The translations under genes were made by a program, and so were the position numbers. A DNA stretch of 64,000 nucleotides, taken from NCBI GenBank assembly GCA_016716305.1, contig JADJWP010000002.1, positions 1,672,501-1,736,500 on the forward strand, given 5' to 3'. The DNA is from Chloracidobacterium sp. GTDB lineage: Bacteria; Acidobacteriota; Blastocatellia; Pyrinomonadales; Pyrinomonadaceae. Below, one piece after another: positions 57,103 through 64,000 of the stretch. Position 1 is the first letter of the stretch. Every line of letters begins with the position of its first letter. The notes below the pieces were generated by a model that was not told the DNA's origin, made no database searches, and saw nothing but the letters and a program-made list of their open reading frames with translations.

Positions 57103-58401
57103 ATGAATGAATTTTTCACAGCGAACATTTCGGAAGCTGATCCGTTGATCAGCGATGCCATTGATGCAGAGGTTCGGCGGCAGGCGGACGGGCTTGAGCT
57201 GATCGCTTCAGAGAATTTCGTTTCCGAAGCCGTGCTCCAAACTATGGGCACGGTCTTTACGAACAAATACGCCGAAGGCTATCCGGGCAAGCGTTATTAC
57301 GGCGGCTGCGAGTTTTCGGACGTTGTTGAGCAGGCCGCGATCGATCGTGCAAAGCAGATCTTCGGTGCCGAGCATGCCAATGTCCAGCCGCACAGCGGCG
57401 CACAGGCCAACATGTCGGTATTTCTCGCTGCGATCAAGCACGGCGACACCATCCTCGGGATGAACCTGTCGCATGGCGGGCATTTGACGCACGGCCATCC
57501 GCTCAATTTCTCCGGCATCAACTTCAAGGTCGCCGATTACGGTGTGAATAAGGAGACCGAGCAGATCGATTACGACGAGCTGCAGCGAAAGGCCGAGGAA
57601 AGCCGCCCTGCCTTGTTGATCTGCGGGGCGTCAGCGTATCCGCGGACCATTGATTTCGAAAGGATCGGCGAGATCGCCCGTTCGGTCGGTGCAAAGGTGA
57701 TGGCCGATATCGCCCACATCGCCGGACTTGTCGCTGCCGGATTGCATCCTTCGCCGGTGCCGCATTGCGAGTTCGTAACGACGACGACGCATAAAACGCT
57801 TCGCGGGCCGCGCGGCGGCCTGATACTTTGCAAAGAGGAGTTTGCGAAAGACGTTGACCGGGCAGTTTTTCCGGGCGTTCAAGGCGGTCCGCTCGTTCAC
57901 ATAATCGCGGCTAAGGCGGTCGCATTCGGTGAGGCGCTTCGCGACGATTTCAAGTCTTATCAGCAACAGATTCTGAAGAACGCGCAAGCACTCGGCGATA
58001 CGCTCGCGGCATCGGGACTTCGTTTGGTGTCGGGCGGCACTGACAATCACCTCCTTCTCGTTGATGTTTATCTTGACGGCAAAGGTATCACCGGCAAGGA
58101 AGCCGAAAAAGCGCTCGAGGACGTTCACATCACAGTGAACAAAAATACGATCCCGTTCGATACCCAAAAGCCTTTTACCGCATCGGGAATACGTCTCGGC
58201 ACACCCGCACTGACCACGCGCGGGATGCTCGAAGACGATATGCGGCAGATCGGCGACATGATAGCGTCGGTGGTTCACGAACCCGGATCCGACGATGTAA
58301 AGAAGCGGGTACGTGGGGCGGTCGCCGAGCTTACTGCAAAATTCCCGATGTATCCCGGCCGTTACAAGTCAAAGCAGACCGAGGCGAACACCGCCGTTTG
58401 A
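57103..58401 (+). CDS. glyA: Serine hydroxymethyltransferase
   Basis: Interconverts serine and glycine with tetrahydrofolate, a main source of one-carbon units. 432 residues, complete. Motifs: [40 protein letters not shown], and the PLP lysine in [14 protein letters not shown] (Lys231). It is followed by a strong bidirectional terminator. It is upstream-insulated from ligA by the AT-richer nucleotidyltransferase cassette. Confidence 0.97.
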   Translation: MNEFFTANISEADPLISDAIDAEVRRQADGLELIASENFVSEAVLQTMGTVFTNKYAEGYPGKRYYGGCEFSDVVEQAAIDRAKQIFGAEHANVQPHSGAQANMSVFLAAIKHGDTILGMNLSHGGHLTHGHPLNFSGINFKVADYGVNKETEQIDYDELQRKAEESRPALLICGASAYPRTIDFERIGEIARSVGAKVMADIAHIAGLVAAGLHPSPVPHCEFVTTTTHKTLRGPRGGLILCKEEFAKDVDRAVFPGVQGGPLVHIIAAKAVAFGEALRDDFKSYQQQILKNAQALGDTLAASGLRLVSGGTDNHLLLVDVYLDGKGITGKEAEKALEDVHITVNKNTIPFDTQKPFTASGIRLGTPALTTRGMLEDDMRQIGDMIASVVHEPGSDDVKKRVRGAVAELTAKFPMYPGRYKSKQTEANTAV

Positions 58402-58424
58402 GGCCTTGCCGACTTGATCAAAAA

Positions 58425-58455
58425 AGCCCTCGGTCACCGATGACCGGGGGCTTTT
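58425..58455. terminator. Bidirectional intrinsic terminator after glyA
   Basis: AGCCCTCGGTCA pairs with TGACCGGGGGCT (12 bp, one G-U) around a CCGA loop, with an A run before and TTTT after. It ends glyA on the plus strand and the 204-residue gene on the minus strand. Confidence 0.88.
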
Positions 58456-58482
58456 CACGTGGAGCTTAGTAAGCTTAGATCG

Positions 58483-59097
58483 TCACGAATTATCCGTCAC
58501 CGATGTGTTTTCGTTCTCCAGTTGATCCAACAACTCACGAGCCTCTTCGGAATCGTATTCGTATGCTTTTTGTTCAAGGGCGTTCGCCGCGATATCTGCA
58601 TAAAGCGGATCGTCGAGGAGCGGAACGAGAGCCTGCACGGAGAGGAGCGAAAGGGTCTCGTAAGCAATGGCTCGGATCTGCGGAAACTCGGTCTGCCTGA
58701 CGATCTCTGCGATCTCGCCTGCCGAAAATCTTTCGAACAGGCCGTCGGCGAGCTTGTCGAGCTTGTCGTAATCGTGCTGTTTCAGGGCACGAGCTGCGAG
58801 CTGGATGAAAACCTCGGCCGATCCGCTTTGGGCCTCGAGAATCTTCGCACACGTTTCGGCAAGTTGGGCCGCCTCTTCCTGTGTCTCAACATTCTTGGGT
58901 TTGCTTTGCGCGTCGAGCGCTGAAAGCAGCTGACTCAATTCCCAGTCTGAGTGAGCATCGTATTCGATCTTTTGAGAAGGCGGACTTGTCTGGAGGGTGC
59001 CGCTCGACTGCAATAGGCCGACCAGCATTTTCTTTGTCATCGGCCGCAGTTCTTCCCAAATACGAACAACTCCGGCATCGAGGTCTTTTATCATCAT
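58483..59097 (-). CDS. Uncharacterised helical 204-aa protein
   Basis: Acidic soluble protein, almost all predicted helix, with repeats of the form LAETCAKILEAQ, LAARALKQHDYDKLDKLADGLFERF and ALVPLLDDPLYADIAANAL that suggest HEAT/TPR-like stacking. A Ser/Pro-rich linker lies near residues 30-45. I do not recognise the family. It has its own terminator and no obvious operon partner; the 149 bases upstream of it hold nothing that I can name. Confidence 0.7.
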   Translation of the reverse strand: MMIKDLDAGVVRIWEELRPMTKKMLVGLLQSSGTLQTSPPSQKIEYDAHSDWELSQLLSALDAQSKPKNVETQEEAAQLAETCAKILEAQSGSAEVFIQLAARALKQHDYDKLDKLADGLFERFSAGEIAEIVRQTEFPQIRAIAYETLSLLSVQALVPLLDDPLYADIAANALEQKAYEYDSEEARELLDQLENENTSVTDNS

Positions 59098-59246
59098 GTC
59101 AACGTCTTAAGTTTGAGGTCTCATGATGATCTTGTCAAGCATTCTGTTCCGGCGGAGCTGAAACGGGAAAAACCGTCGTCGCTGCCGGCATTCGACCGCT
59201 TATCATGGCCGTTCGATAAACATCGGGAGAGCATTCGGCCTTCAGA

Positions 59247-59573
59247 TCAAGGGGCATCTGTAGGGCTGCTGGCAAGCATTTCGAGTTCGATCTGATTCAG
59301 TATCTCTTCGCGTTCTTCGTCGCTCGAACGATCGTCAACAATAGCGATAAGCGCGAATGGGATCCCTTCGAGCCGCCTCAATTCCCATGTCTCTGAACCC
59401 GGTTTCGACCTCCTTGAAAACCACAGCCCGTTGAGGTCGGATACAATGACATCGGCATTCCCGATCACCGCTCGATCAACCTCGCGCGAGCCCTCCGGAA
59501 CCAGTAACCGGCGAAGCTCCCAGCCGTATTTCTTATATTGAGCTATTATATCCCCGACCCCGGCGTCGATCAT
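59247..59573 (-). CDS. Uncharacterised 108-aa protein
   Basis: Small soluble protein. The first half (MIDAGVGDIIAQYKKYGWEL) and the segment VIGNADVIVSDLNGLWFSRR look alpha/beta, and the end is an acidic helix (SSDEEREEILNQIELEML). Its ATG overlaps the stop of the lipoprotein gene (ATGA), so it is co-translated with it. Function unknown; the lipoprotein pairing suggests a shared envelope-related role, but it lacks an export signal itself. Confidence 0.7.
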   Translation of the reverse strand: MIDAGVGDIIAQYKKYGWELRRLLVPEGSREVDRAVIGNADVIVSDLNGLWFSRRSKPGSETWELRRLEGIPFALIAIVDDRSSDEEREEILNQIELEMLASSPTDAP

Positions 59574-60157
59574 TTGGAATTTGTCGGAAGCGGCGCTTCC
59601 GTTCGCGTCGGTTTGATCGGTGTGATGTTTGCAACATTCGTATTTGCAGCGGGCATTGCAGGGACCATCGAGTTTGACATTACGTTTGCCGCTTCGCGTT
59701 CACGCTGGTCGCGGCCCTTGCCGGGCGACTTGAAACTGCCGGCAAACTGCTCACCGACGGCGAGTTTCCATCCTCCGTCTTCGTTAATGAACGCAAGATC
59801 CTCCCACCGGCTGTCGCGTGCGTTCCAAACCTCGACGGCGCCCATGTTGCCGCTGATCCTCTCGTCCCTGATCTCTGGCAGCGATTCTGCAAACGTCGTT
59901 GCGGTAAAACCGTTCTCGTAAACCTTTTCGATCGGATTGTTATTTCGCTGTGCCACCATCTGGGCAAATTCCTGCGTCTTTTTGGTCATACTGGCCTTTA
60001 TAGCCTCAGTATCTTTTGACTTCACAGCCGCATAAAGCGTCTTGTAAGCTTCGGTCGGCGAAGCCGCTCCGCCGGTCTTGATATTGGCGGTTCCTCCGCA
60101 TGCGGCAGTTAAGACGAGAGCGGCCACCGCCGCCAATATTCCTTTTGTTTTGAACAT
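59570..60157 (-). CDS. DUF4878-like lipoprotein
   Basis: 195 residues. Signal peptide with lipobox VLTAAC at about residues 15-20, then GGTANIK. The mature N-terminal ~110 residues (SPTEAYKTLYAAVKSKDTEAIKASM to DGGWKLAVGEQFAGSF) have the helix-then-sheet pattern of DUF4878/NTF2-like lipoproteins. The C-terminus is a Pro/Ala/Asn-rich tail, probably disordered. Outer- or inner-membrane anchored, function unknown. Confidence 0.78.
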   Translation of the reverse strand: MFKTKGILAAVAALVLTAACGGTANIKTGGAASPTEAYKTLYAAVKSKDTEAIKASMTKKTQEFAQMVAQRNNNPIEKVYENGFTATTFAESLPEIRDERISGNMGAVEVWNARDSRWEDLAFINEDGGWKLAVGEQFAGSFKSPGKGRDQREREAANVMSNSMVPAMPAANTNVANITPIKPTRTEAPLPTNSK

Positions 60158-60234
60158 AGCTTCTTAAAAGTGCGATCAATTGATAATCTTTCCAGTTGGA
60201 AGTATAAGTTTATGCTCCGGAAATGTAAATTTTC

Positions 60235-61197
60235 ATGAAAGCCCTGAGATTCGAACAAGATCGACTCGGCCTGCACGAACTCACTATTCCGAACGCTAAG
60301 GGCGAAGCACGAGTGCGCGTATTGAAATCCGGCATCTGCAATACAGATCTCGAGATAATTCGCGGATATGCCGGCTTTGAGGGCACCATCGGTCACGAGT
60401 TCGTTGGCGTCGTCGAAGCCGCCGAGGATTCCCCCGGTCTGGTCGGCAAACGGGTGGTCGGCGAGATCAACGTTGGCTGCGGTACGTGCGAGCTTTGCCT
60501 TCGGGGTGACCCGCGTCATTGTCCGGGCCGTACGGTGCTGGGGATAAAGGGCAGGGACGGAGCACATGCCGAATACCTCACGCTCCCGACTCGTAATCTG
60601 TATGAAGTTCCCGACGGCCTGACCAACGAACACGCCGTTTTCATCGAACCATTCGCAGCGGCCTTAGGGATCATCGAACAGGTCGATGTTGAGCCCGACA
60701 CAACGGTTGCAGTGATAGGCGACGGCAAACTTGGCCTGCTGTGTGCGATGATCCTGGCACAAAGCTCAAAATGTACATCCCTGATCGGAAAGCATTCATC
60801 AAAACTCAAACTAGTCGAACGACGCGGGATCGAGACCGTATTGCTGGCCGAGACCGATCCGATCCTAGGCCGATTTGATGTGGTAGTCGAGGCGAGCGGG
60901 TCTGAAAGCGGTTTCGCGACCGCTCTTGACCTCGTTAAGCCCCGCGGCAGGATCGTGCTGAAATCGACGTTTCGCGGAAAGCCAACCTGGGAAGCGTGGA
61001 GAGTTGTGGTCAACGAGATAACCGTCGTCGGATCGCGCTGCGGCCGCTTCGAGCCCGCACTGAAGCTACTTTCGAACGGATCGCTCGATCTGAGCGACCT
61101 GATCAGCGACGAATTTCCCATTAGCGAGGGAATACGCGCCGTTGAGCGAGCGGGCGAACCCGGTGTCCTGAAAGTGCTGTTGAACATGACGAATTGA
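60235..61197 (+). CDS. Zinc-dependent medium-chain dehydrogenase (alcohol dehydrogenase family)
   Basis: 320 residues, slightly short for the family. Catalytic zinc ligands are recognisable in SGICNTDLE (Cys) and IGHEFVGVV (GHE). The structural zinc site is CGTCELCLRGDPRHC. The Rossmann segment is VAVIGDGKLGLLCAMILAQ. It oxidises an alcohol or polyol with NAD(P)+; substrate not evident. It is a single gene between convergent/divergent neighbours, with no close operon partner. Confidence 0.88.
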   Translation: MKALRFEQDRLGLHELTIPNAKGEARVRVLKSGICNTDLEIIRGYAGFEGTIGHEFVGVVEAAEDSPGLVGKRVVGEINVGCGTCELCLRGDPRHCPGRTVLGIKGRDGAHAEYLTLPTRNLYEVPDGLTNEHAVFIEPFAAALGIIEQVDVEPDTTVAVIGDGKLGLLCAMILAQSSKCTSLIGKHSSKLKLVERRGIETVLLAETDPILGRFDVVVEASGSESGFATALDLVKPRGRIVLKSTFRGKPTWEAWRVVVNEITVVGSRCGRFEPALKLLSNGSLDLSDLISDEFPISEGIRAVERAGEPGVLKVLLNMTN

Positions 61198-61227
61198 AAC
61201 TTTTCGGGCGTTATCTGCGAATTTTGT

Positions 61228-61251
61228 TATAATCAAAGCCCCGATCGGGGC
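61228..61251 (+). promoter_or_regulatory. Extended -10 promoter and palindrome before the HtrA gene
   Basis: A consensus -10 TATAAT (61228-61233) is preceded by TG one base away (extended -10); no good -35 is visible. Five bases later a perfect 14-base palindrome GCCCCGATCGGGGC (61238-61251) spans the expected start site. It could be an operator or a 5' mRNA hairpin. AAGGAG then precedes the ATG. Confidence 0.6.
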
Positions 61252-61285
61252 AGGTCGAGAATAAGGGCATCAAGGAGATAGATTT

Positions 61286-62827
61286 ATGACATTCAGCTTT
61301 GCGGCACGTGCCTTTTCCATGCTAAACGGACGATTTCACAGCCTCTCGCTTGTTGCGGTTTCGATCGTCGTTTTTCTTGCCGGAACCCATTCGATCGAGG
61401 GGCAGGTCCAGCCCGTCCAAGCTGCTGCGTCGCCATTGCGAATTTCGGACTCGTTCGCCGATATCGCAAAAAAGGTCGAGCCGGCAGTTGTGAGCATTGA
61501 CGCGAAAGCACGCATGCCCGAAGTAAGCTCGCGAAACCGCACTCCGCCGGTCGACTCGGACGACATTCTGGAGTTCCTGCAGCGACAGATGCCTCGTCGG
61601 CAGGCCGCCGCCGTCGGGAGTGGTTTCATCGTCGATAAGGCGGGATACATTTTGACCAACGGGCATGTGGTCGAAAATGCGACGCGGATCATCGTCAAGC
61701 TGAATTCCGGCGAGGAGTTCAATGCGGAACTATTAGGTGTCGATGAAGAGACTGACATGGCAGTGCTCAAAATCGATGCCGGACGCGATCTTCCGTTTGT
61801 CACTTTGGGCGATTCGGATCGAGCGCGAGTCGGCGATTGGGTATTGGCGATCGGCTCACCTTTTGGGCTTTCGCGGACGGTCACTGCCGGGATCATTTCT
61901 CATGTCCAGCGCGATACACCGACGGGTTCGCCCTTCCAGCGTTTCATTCAGACCGACGCAGCGATAAACCGCGGCAATTCAGGCGGACCGCTGGTAAACC
62001 TCGCAGGCGAAGTTATCGGAGTGAATTCACAGATCGCTACTTCGACGGGCGACTACAACGGTATCGGTTTCGCCTTACCGTCTCGCGATGCCTCTCAGGT
62101 CTATGAACAGCTTCGGACGACCGGAAAGGTCCGCCGCGGGTATCTCGGCGTTTTCCTTGATTCGGTAAAAGCAGAATACGCAAAGGTCTATGGGATGCGT
62201 GATGAGCGCGGCGCGATCGTCACGCACGTTCGCGATGCTGACGGGCCGGCCGCCGCGGCTGGCCTCAAAGCGGGAGACGTAATCGTCGAATTTGACGGGA
62301 AGCCCGTTGCGAGCGCCCAAGACCTCATTTCAAAGGTCTCGTCTACGGGGCCGGATCGTTCCGTCGTTGTTGCATATCTTCGCGATAGCGGCACGGCGAT
62401 CGAGAGAAAGAACGTGACGATGCGTTTGGGCGAACGCCCTCCTAACAGAACGTCGCGCGACGGTGACCGTCCTACAAAACTGCCGGTCGATCCTCCGGCT
62501 CAGGAACAAAAGCCGTTTGGCCTGACCCTGACCGCGATCACACCCGAGATGGCAACTTCTCTAAATATCGATCGCACTGCCGGGCTCGTCGTCAAAGAGA
62601 TCAGCCCCGAAAGCCTGATCGCCGACGTCAAGCTCTCAAGCGGCGTCGACGCGATCGGCGAAGGTGACATTATTCAGCGCATCAACCGAAAGCCGGTCGC
62701 CGACCCGGCCGCTTTCGGCGAGATCGTCAGGGCCTTGAAAAAGGGAGACGCTGTCGTTATGCATGTTTTGACACCGGTCTCGGGCACGCAGACGCAGTTA
62801 AAAATAGTTCAGTTCACGGTTCAATAG
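61286..62827 (+). CDS. HtrA/DegP-type periplasmic serine protease
   Basis: 513 residues. An N-terminal signal/anchor ([18 protein letters not shown]) leads to a trypsin-like domain with His127 (TNGHVV), Asp157 (ETDMAVL) and Ser232 (RGNSGGPL). Two PDZ domains follow (about 280-370, [19 protein letters not shown]; and about 410-505, [12 protein letters not shown]). It degrades or refolds damaged envelope proteins. AAGGAG precedes the ATG. Confidence 0.94.
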   Translation: MTFSFAARAFSMLNGRFHSLSLVAVSIVVFLAGTHSIEGQVQPVQAAASPLRISDSFADIAKKVEPAVVSIDAKARMPEVSSRNRTPPVDSDDILEFLQRQMPRRQAAAVGSGFIVDKAGYILTNGHVVENATRIIVKLNSGEEFNAELLGVDEETDMAVLKIDAGRDLPFVTLGDSDRARVGDWVLAIGSPFGLSRTVTAGIISHVQRDTPTGSPFQRFIQTDAAINRGNSGGPLVNLAGEVIGVNSQIATSTGDYNGIGFALPSRDASQVYEQLRTTGKVRRGYLGVFLDSVKAEYAKVYGMRDERGAIVTHVRDADGPAAAAGLKAGDVIVEFDGKPVASAQDLISKVSSTGPDRSVVVAYLRDSGTAIERKNVTMRLGERPPNRTSRDGDRPTKLPVDPPAQEQKPFGLTLTAITPEMATSLNIDRTAGLVVKEISPESLIADVKLSSGVDAIGEGDIIQRINRKPVADPAAFGEIVRALKKGDAVVMHVLTPVSGTQTQLKIVQFTVQ

Positions 62828-62842
62828 GTTCTGTTGTAAATT

Positions 62843-62890
62843 AAATCGTAGATCGCGGATGGAAAAAGTTTCGTTCGCGATCTACGATTT
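62843..62890. repeat. 15-bp perfect inverted repeat between htrA and the aldehyde dehydrogenase
   Basis: AAATCGTAGATCGCG (62843-62857) is exactly complementary to CGCGATCTACGATTT (62876-62890) around an 18-base loop. There is no T run, so it is not a standard terminator. It could be a REP-like element or an operator for the next gene, whose start codon lies 7 bases on. Confidence 0.85.
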
Positions 62891-62897
62891 ACCATTT

Positions 62898-64000
62898 ATG
62901 GGAACCAACAATATGGCAAAAGCAAAACAGGCAAAATCGAAGAATTCATCCAAACAAAAGACCGCTACTTATCACAATTATATCGCCGGGGAATGGGTAA
63001 AGAGCTCGTCGGGAGAATGGTTTGACAATGTAAATCCCGCGGACACGACAGACATCGTCGGCCGTTTTCCGAAGTCAAATGCTGACGACGTGAACGCGGC
63101 CGTTGCCGCAGCGAAGGCGGCGGCGACAAAATGGCGTCAAACGCCGGCGCCGAAGCGTGCAGAGCTGCTTTTCACCCTGGCTGAGATAATTCGCGACAAT
63201 AAGCAGCGTTATACCGAAGAAATGACCCGCGAAATGGGGAAGGTGGTCAAGGAAGCGGGCGGCGATGTGCAGGAAGCTATCGACTGTACTTACTACACGG
63301 CGGGCGAGGGCCGTCGGCTTCATGGCTTCACGACGCCCGCCGAGATGAAGAACAAATTCGCGATGTGCGTCCGCCAGCCGGTCGGCCTTTGCGGACTCAT
63401 CACGCCGTTCAATTTCCCGATGGCGATACCGTCATGGAAGCTGATCCCAGCTCTGGTTTGCGGGAACACGGTCGTCATAAAGTCGGGCGAGGATGTGCCG
63501 CTATCGGCCCTTAATCTGGTGAAGGCATGCGAACAGGCCGGCATCCCTAAAGGCGTCGTCAACCTGGTCAACGGCTTTGGCGAGGCAGGCGCCGCTCTTG
63601 TCGAACATAAGGACGTACGTCTGATCTCATTCACGGGCTCGACGAACACCGGAAAGATGATCGCCGAACAGTGTGCACGCGACAATAAGATCGTCTCGCT
63701 CGAAATGGGCGGAAAGAACGCAATAATAGTGATGGACGACGCCGATATCGATAATGCTGTCGACGGGTCGCTGTGGGGAGCATTCGGCACAAGCGGACAG
63801 CGGTGCACCGCCAGTTCGCGGCTCGTGGTTCACAAGAAAGTGTACAAGAGATTCGTCGAGAAGCTTGTCGACCGCGTGAAACAGCTGCGGGTCGGCAATG
63901 GCCTCGATCCAAAAACGGATGTCGGGCCGGTGATCCACGAAGATGCGATGCAGAAGATCCAGGGTTACATCGAGATCGGGAAAAAGATCGACAAGGCGAC
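62898..64000 (+). CDS. Aldehyde dehydrogenase (3' end outside window)
   Basis: The open frame starts at ATG 62898 or 62913 and runs off the right edge. After a Lys/Gln-rich N-terminal tail, the family motifs appear: [22 protein letters not shown] (NAD site), [42 protein letters not shown] (general-base Glu) and [13 protein letters not shown] with the catalytic Cys. It oxidises an aldehyde to the acid with NAD(P)+. The shape is close to alpha-aminoadipic-semialdehyde/methylmalonate-semialdehyde types, but the substrate cannot be fixed here. Confidence 0.93.
   Translation, partial: MGTNNMAKAKQAKSKNSSKQKTATYHNYIAGEWVKSSSGEWFDNVNPADTTDIVGRFPKSNADDVNAAVAAAKAAATKWRQTPAPKRAELLFTLAEIIRDNKQRYTEEMTREMGKVVKEAGGDVQEAIDCTYYTAGEGRRLHGFTTPAEMKNKFAMCVRQPVGLCGLITPFNFPMAIPSWKLIPALVCGNTVVIKSGEDVPLSALNLVKACEQAGIPKGVVNLVNGFGEAGAALVEHKDVRLISFTGSTNTGKMIAEQCARDNKIVSLEMGGKNAIIVMDDADIDNAVDGSLWGAFGTSGQRCTASSRLVVHKKVYKRFVEKLVDRVKQLRVGNGLDPKTDVGPVIHEDAMQKIQGYIEIGKKIDKA

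Overview
The window looks like a chromosome segment from an Acidobacteriota bacterium, most likely the Blastocatellia/Pyrinomonadaceae side. This is inferred from gene style, not from a marker gene: winged-helix/TPR membrane regulators, 45-residue FG-GAP repeat proteins, tail-fibre-like S74 proteins, and a TonB-dependent receptor with an N-terminal carboxypeptidase-regulatory-like domain. GC is moderately high.

Region 1 (1-18712) is an integrated element. Its right border is a 3' fragment of a tRNA-Thr(CGT) gene (18664-18712), next to a tyrosine integrase (17255-18484). The main cargo is a nine-gene minus-strand operon that runs off the left edge: SNF2 helicase with DUF3883, GmrSD-like DUF262/HNH protein, two small unknown proteins, a truncated DUF1156 methyltransferase, a full DUF1156 methyltransferase, two more unknown proteins, and a Swt1-HEPN/DUF499 ATPase. 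It resembles DISARM-related anti-phage modification systems but has its own composition. Between operon and integrase lies a plus-strand group: metK (SAM synthetase) behind a promoter, a structured SAM-riboswitch-like leader and an intrinsic terminator, then a DUF3293 gene and an unknown gene. The element could therefore carry both a SAM-dependent defence system and its own SAM supply.

Region 2 (18.7-25.3 kb) is chromosomal: a membrane winged-helix/TPR regulator, a small Cys-containing protein, a secreted S74 tail-fibre-like protein and a secreted FG-GAP protein. Region 3 (25.6-33 kb) has a secreted S9 peptidase, a copper operon (MerR regulator, CopZ, CopA, cupredoxin) with a textbook 20-bp-spacer MerR promoter, and two small cytoplasmic proteins.

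Region 4 (33.1-49.7 kb) is a complete starch/maltodextrin locus on the minus strand: ROK regulator, TonB-dependent receptor, two cyclomaltodextrinase-type GH13 enzymes flanking MalQ, an SLC45-type sugar transporter, a periplasmic GH13 amylase, a lipoprotein and a GH15 glucoamylase. Matching operators sit at the promoters of the ROK gene and the receptor. A broken four-helix-bundle gene bracketed by inverted repeats interrupts the locus.

Region 5 (49.8-64 kb) is housekeeping and mixed: HD-GYP, DUF4388-DnaJ-TPR, GNAT, Rieske oxygenase, ligA, a small AT-richer nucleotidyltransferase insertion with a frameshifted gene, glyA, small proteins, an MDR dehydrogenase, an HtrA protease and the start of an aldehyde dehydrogenase.
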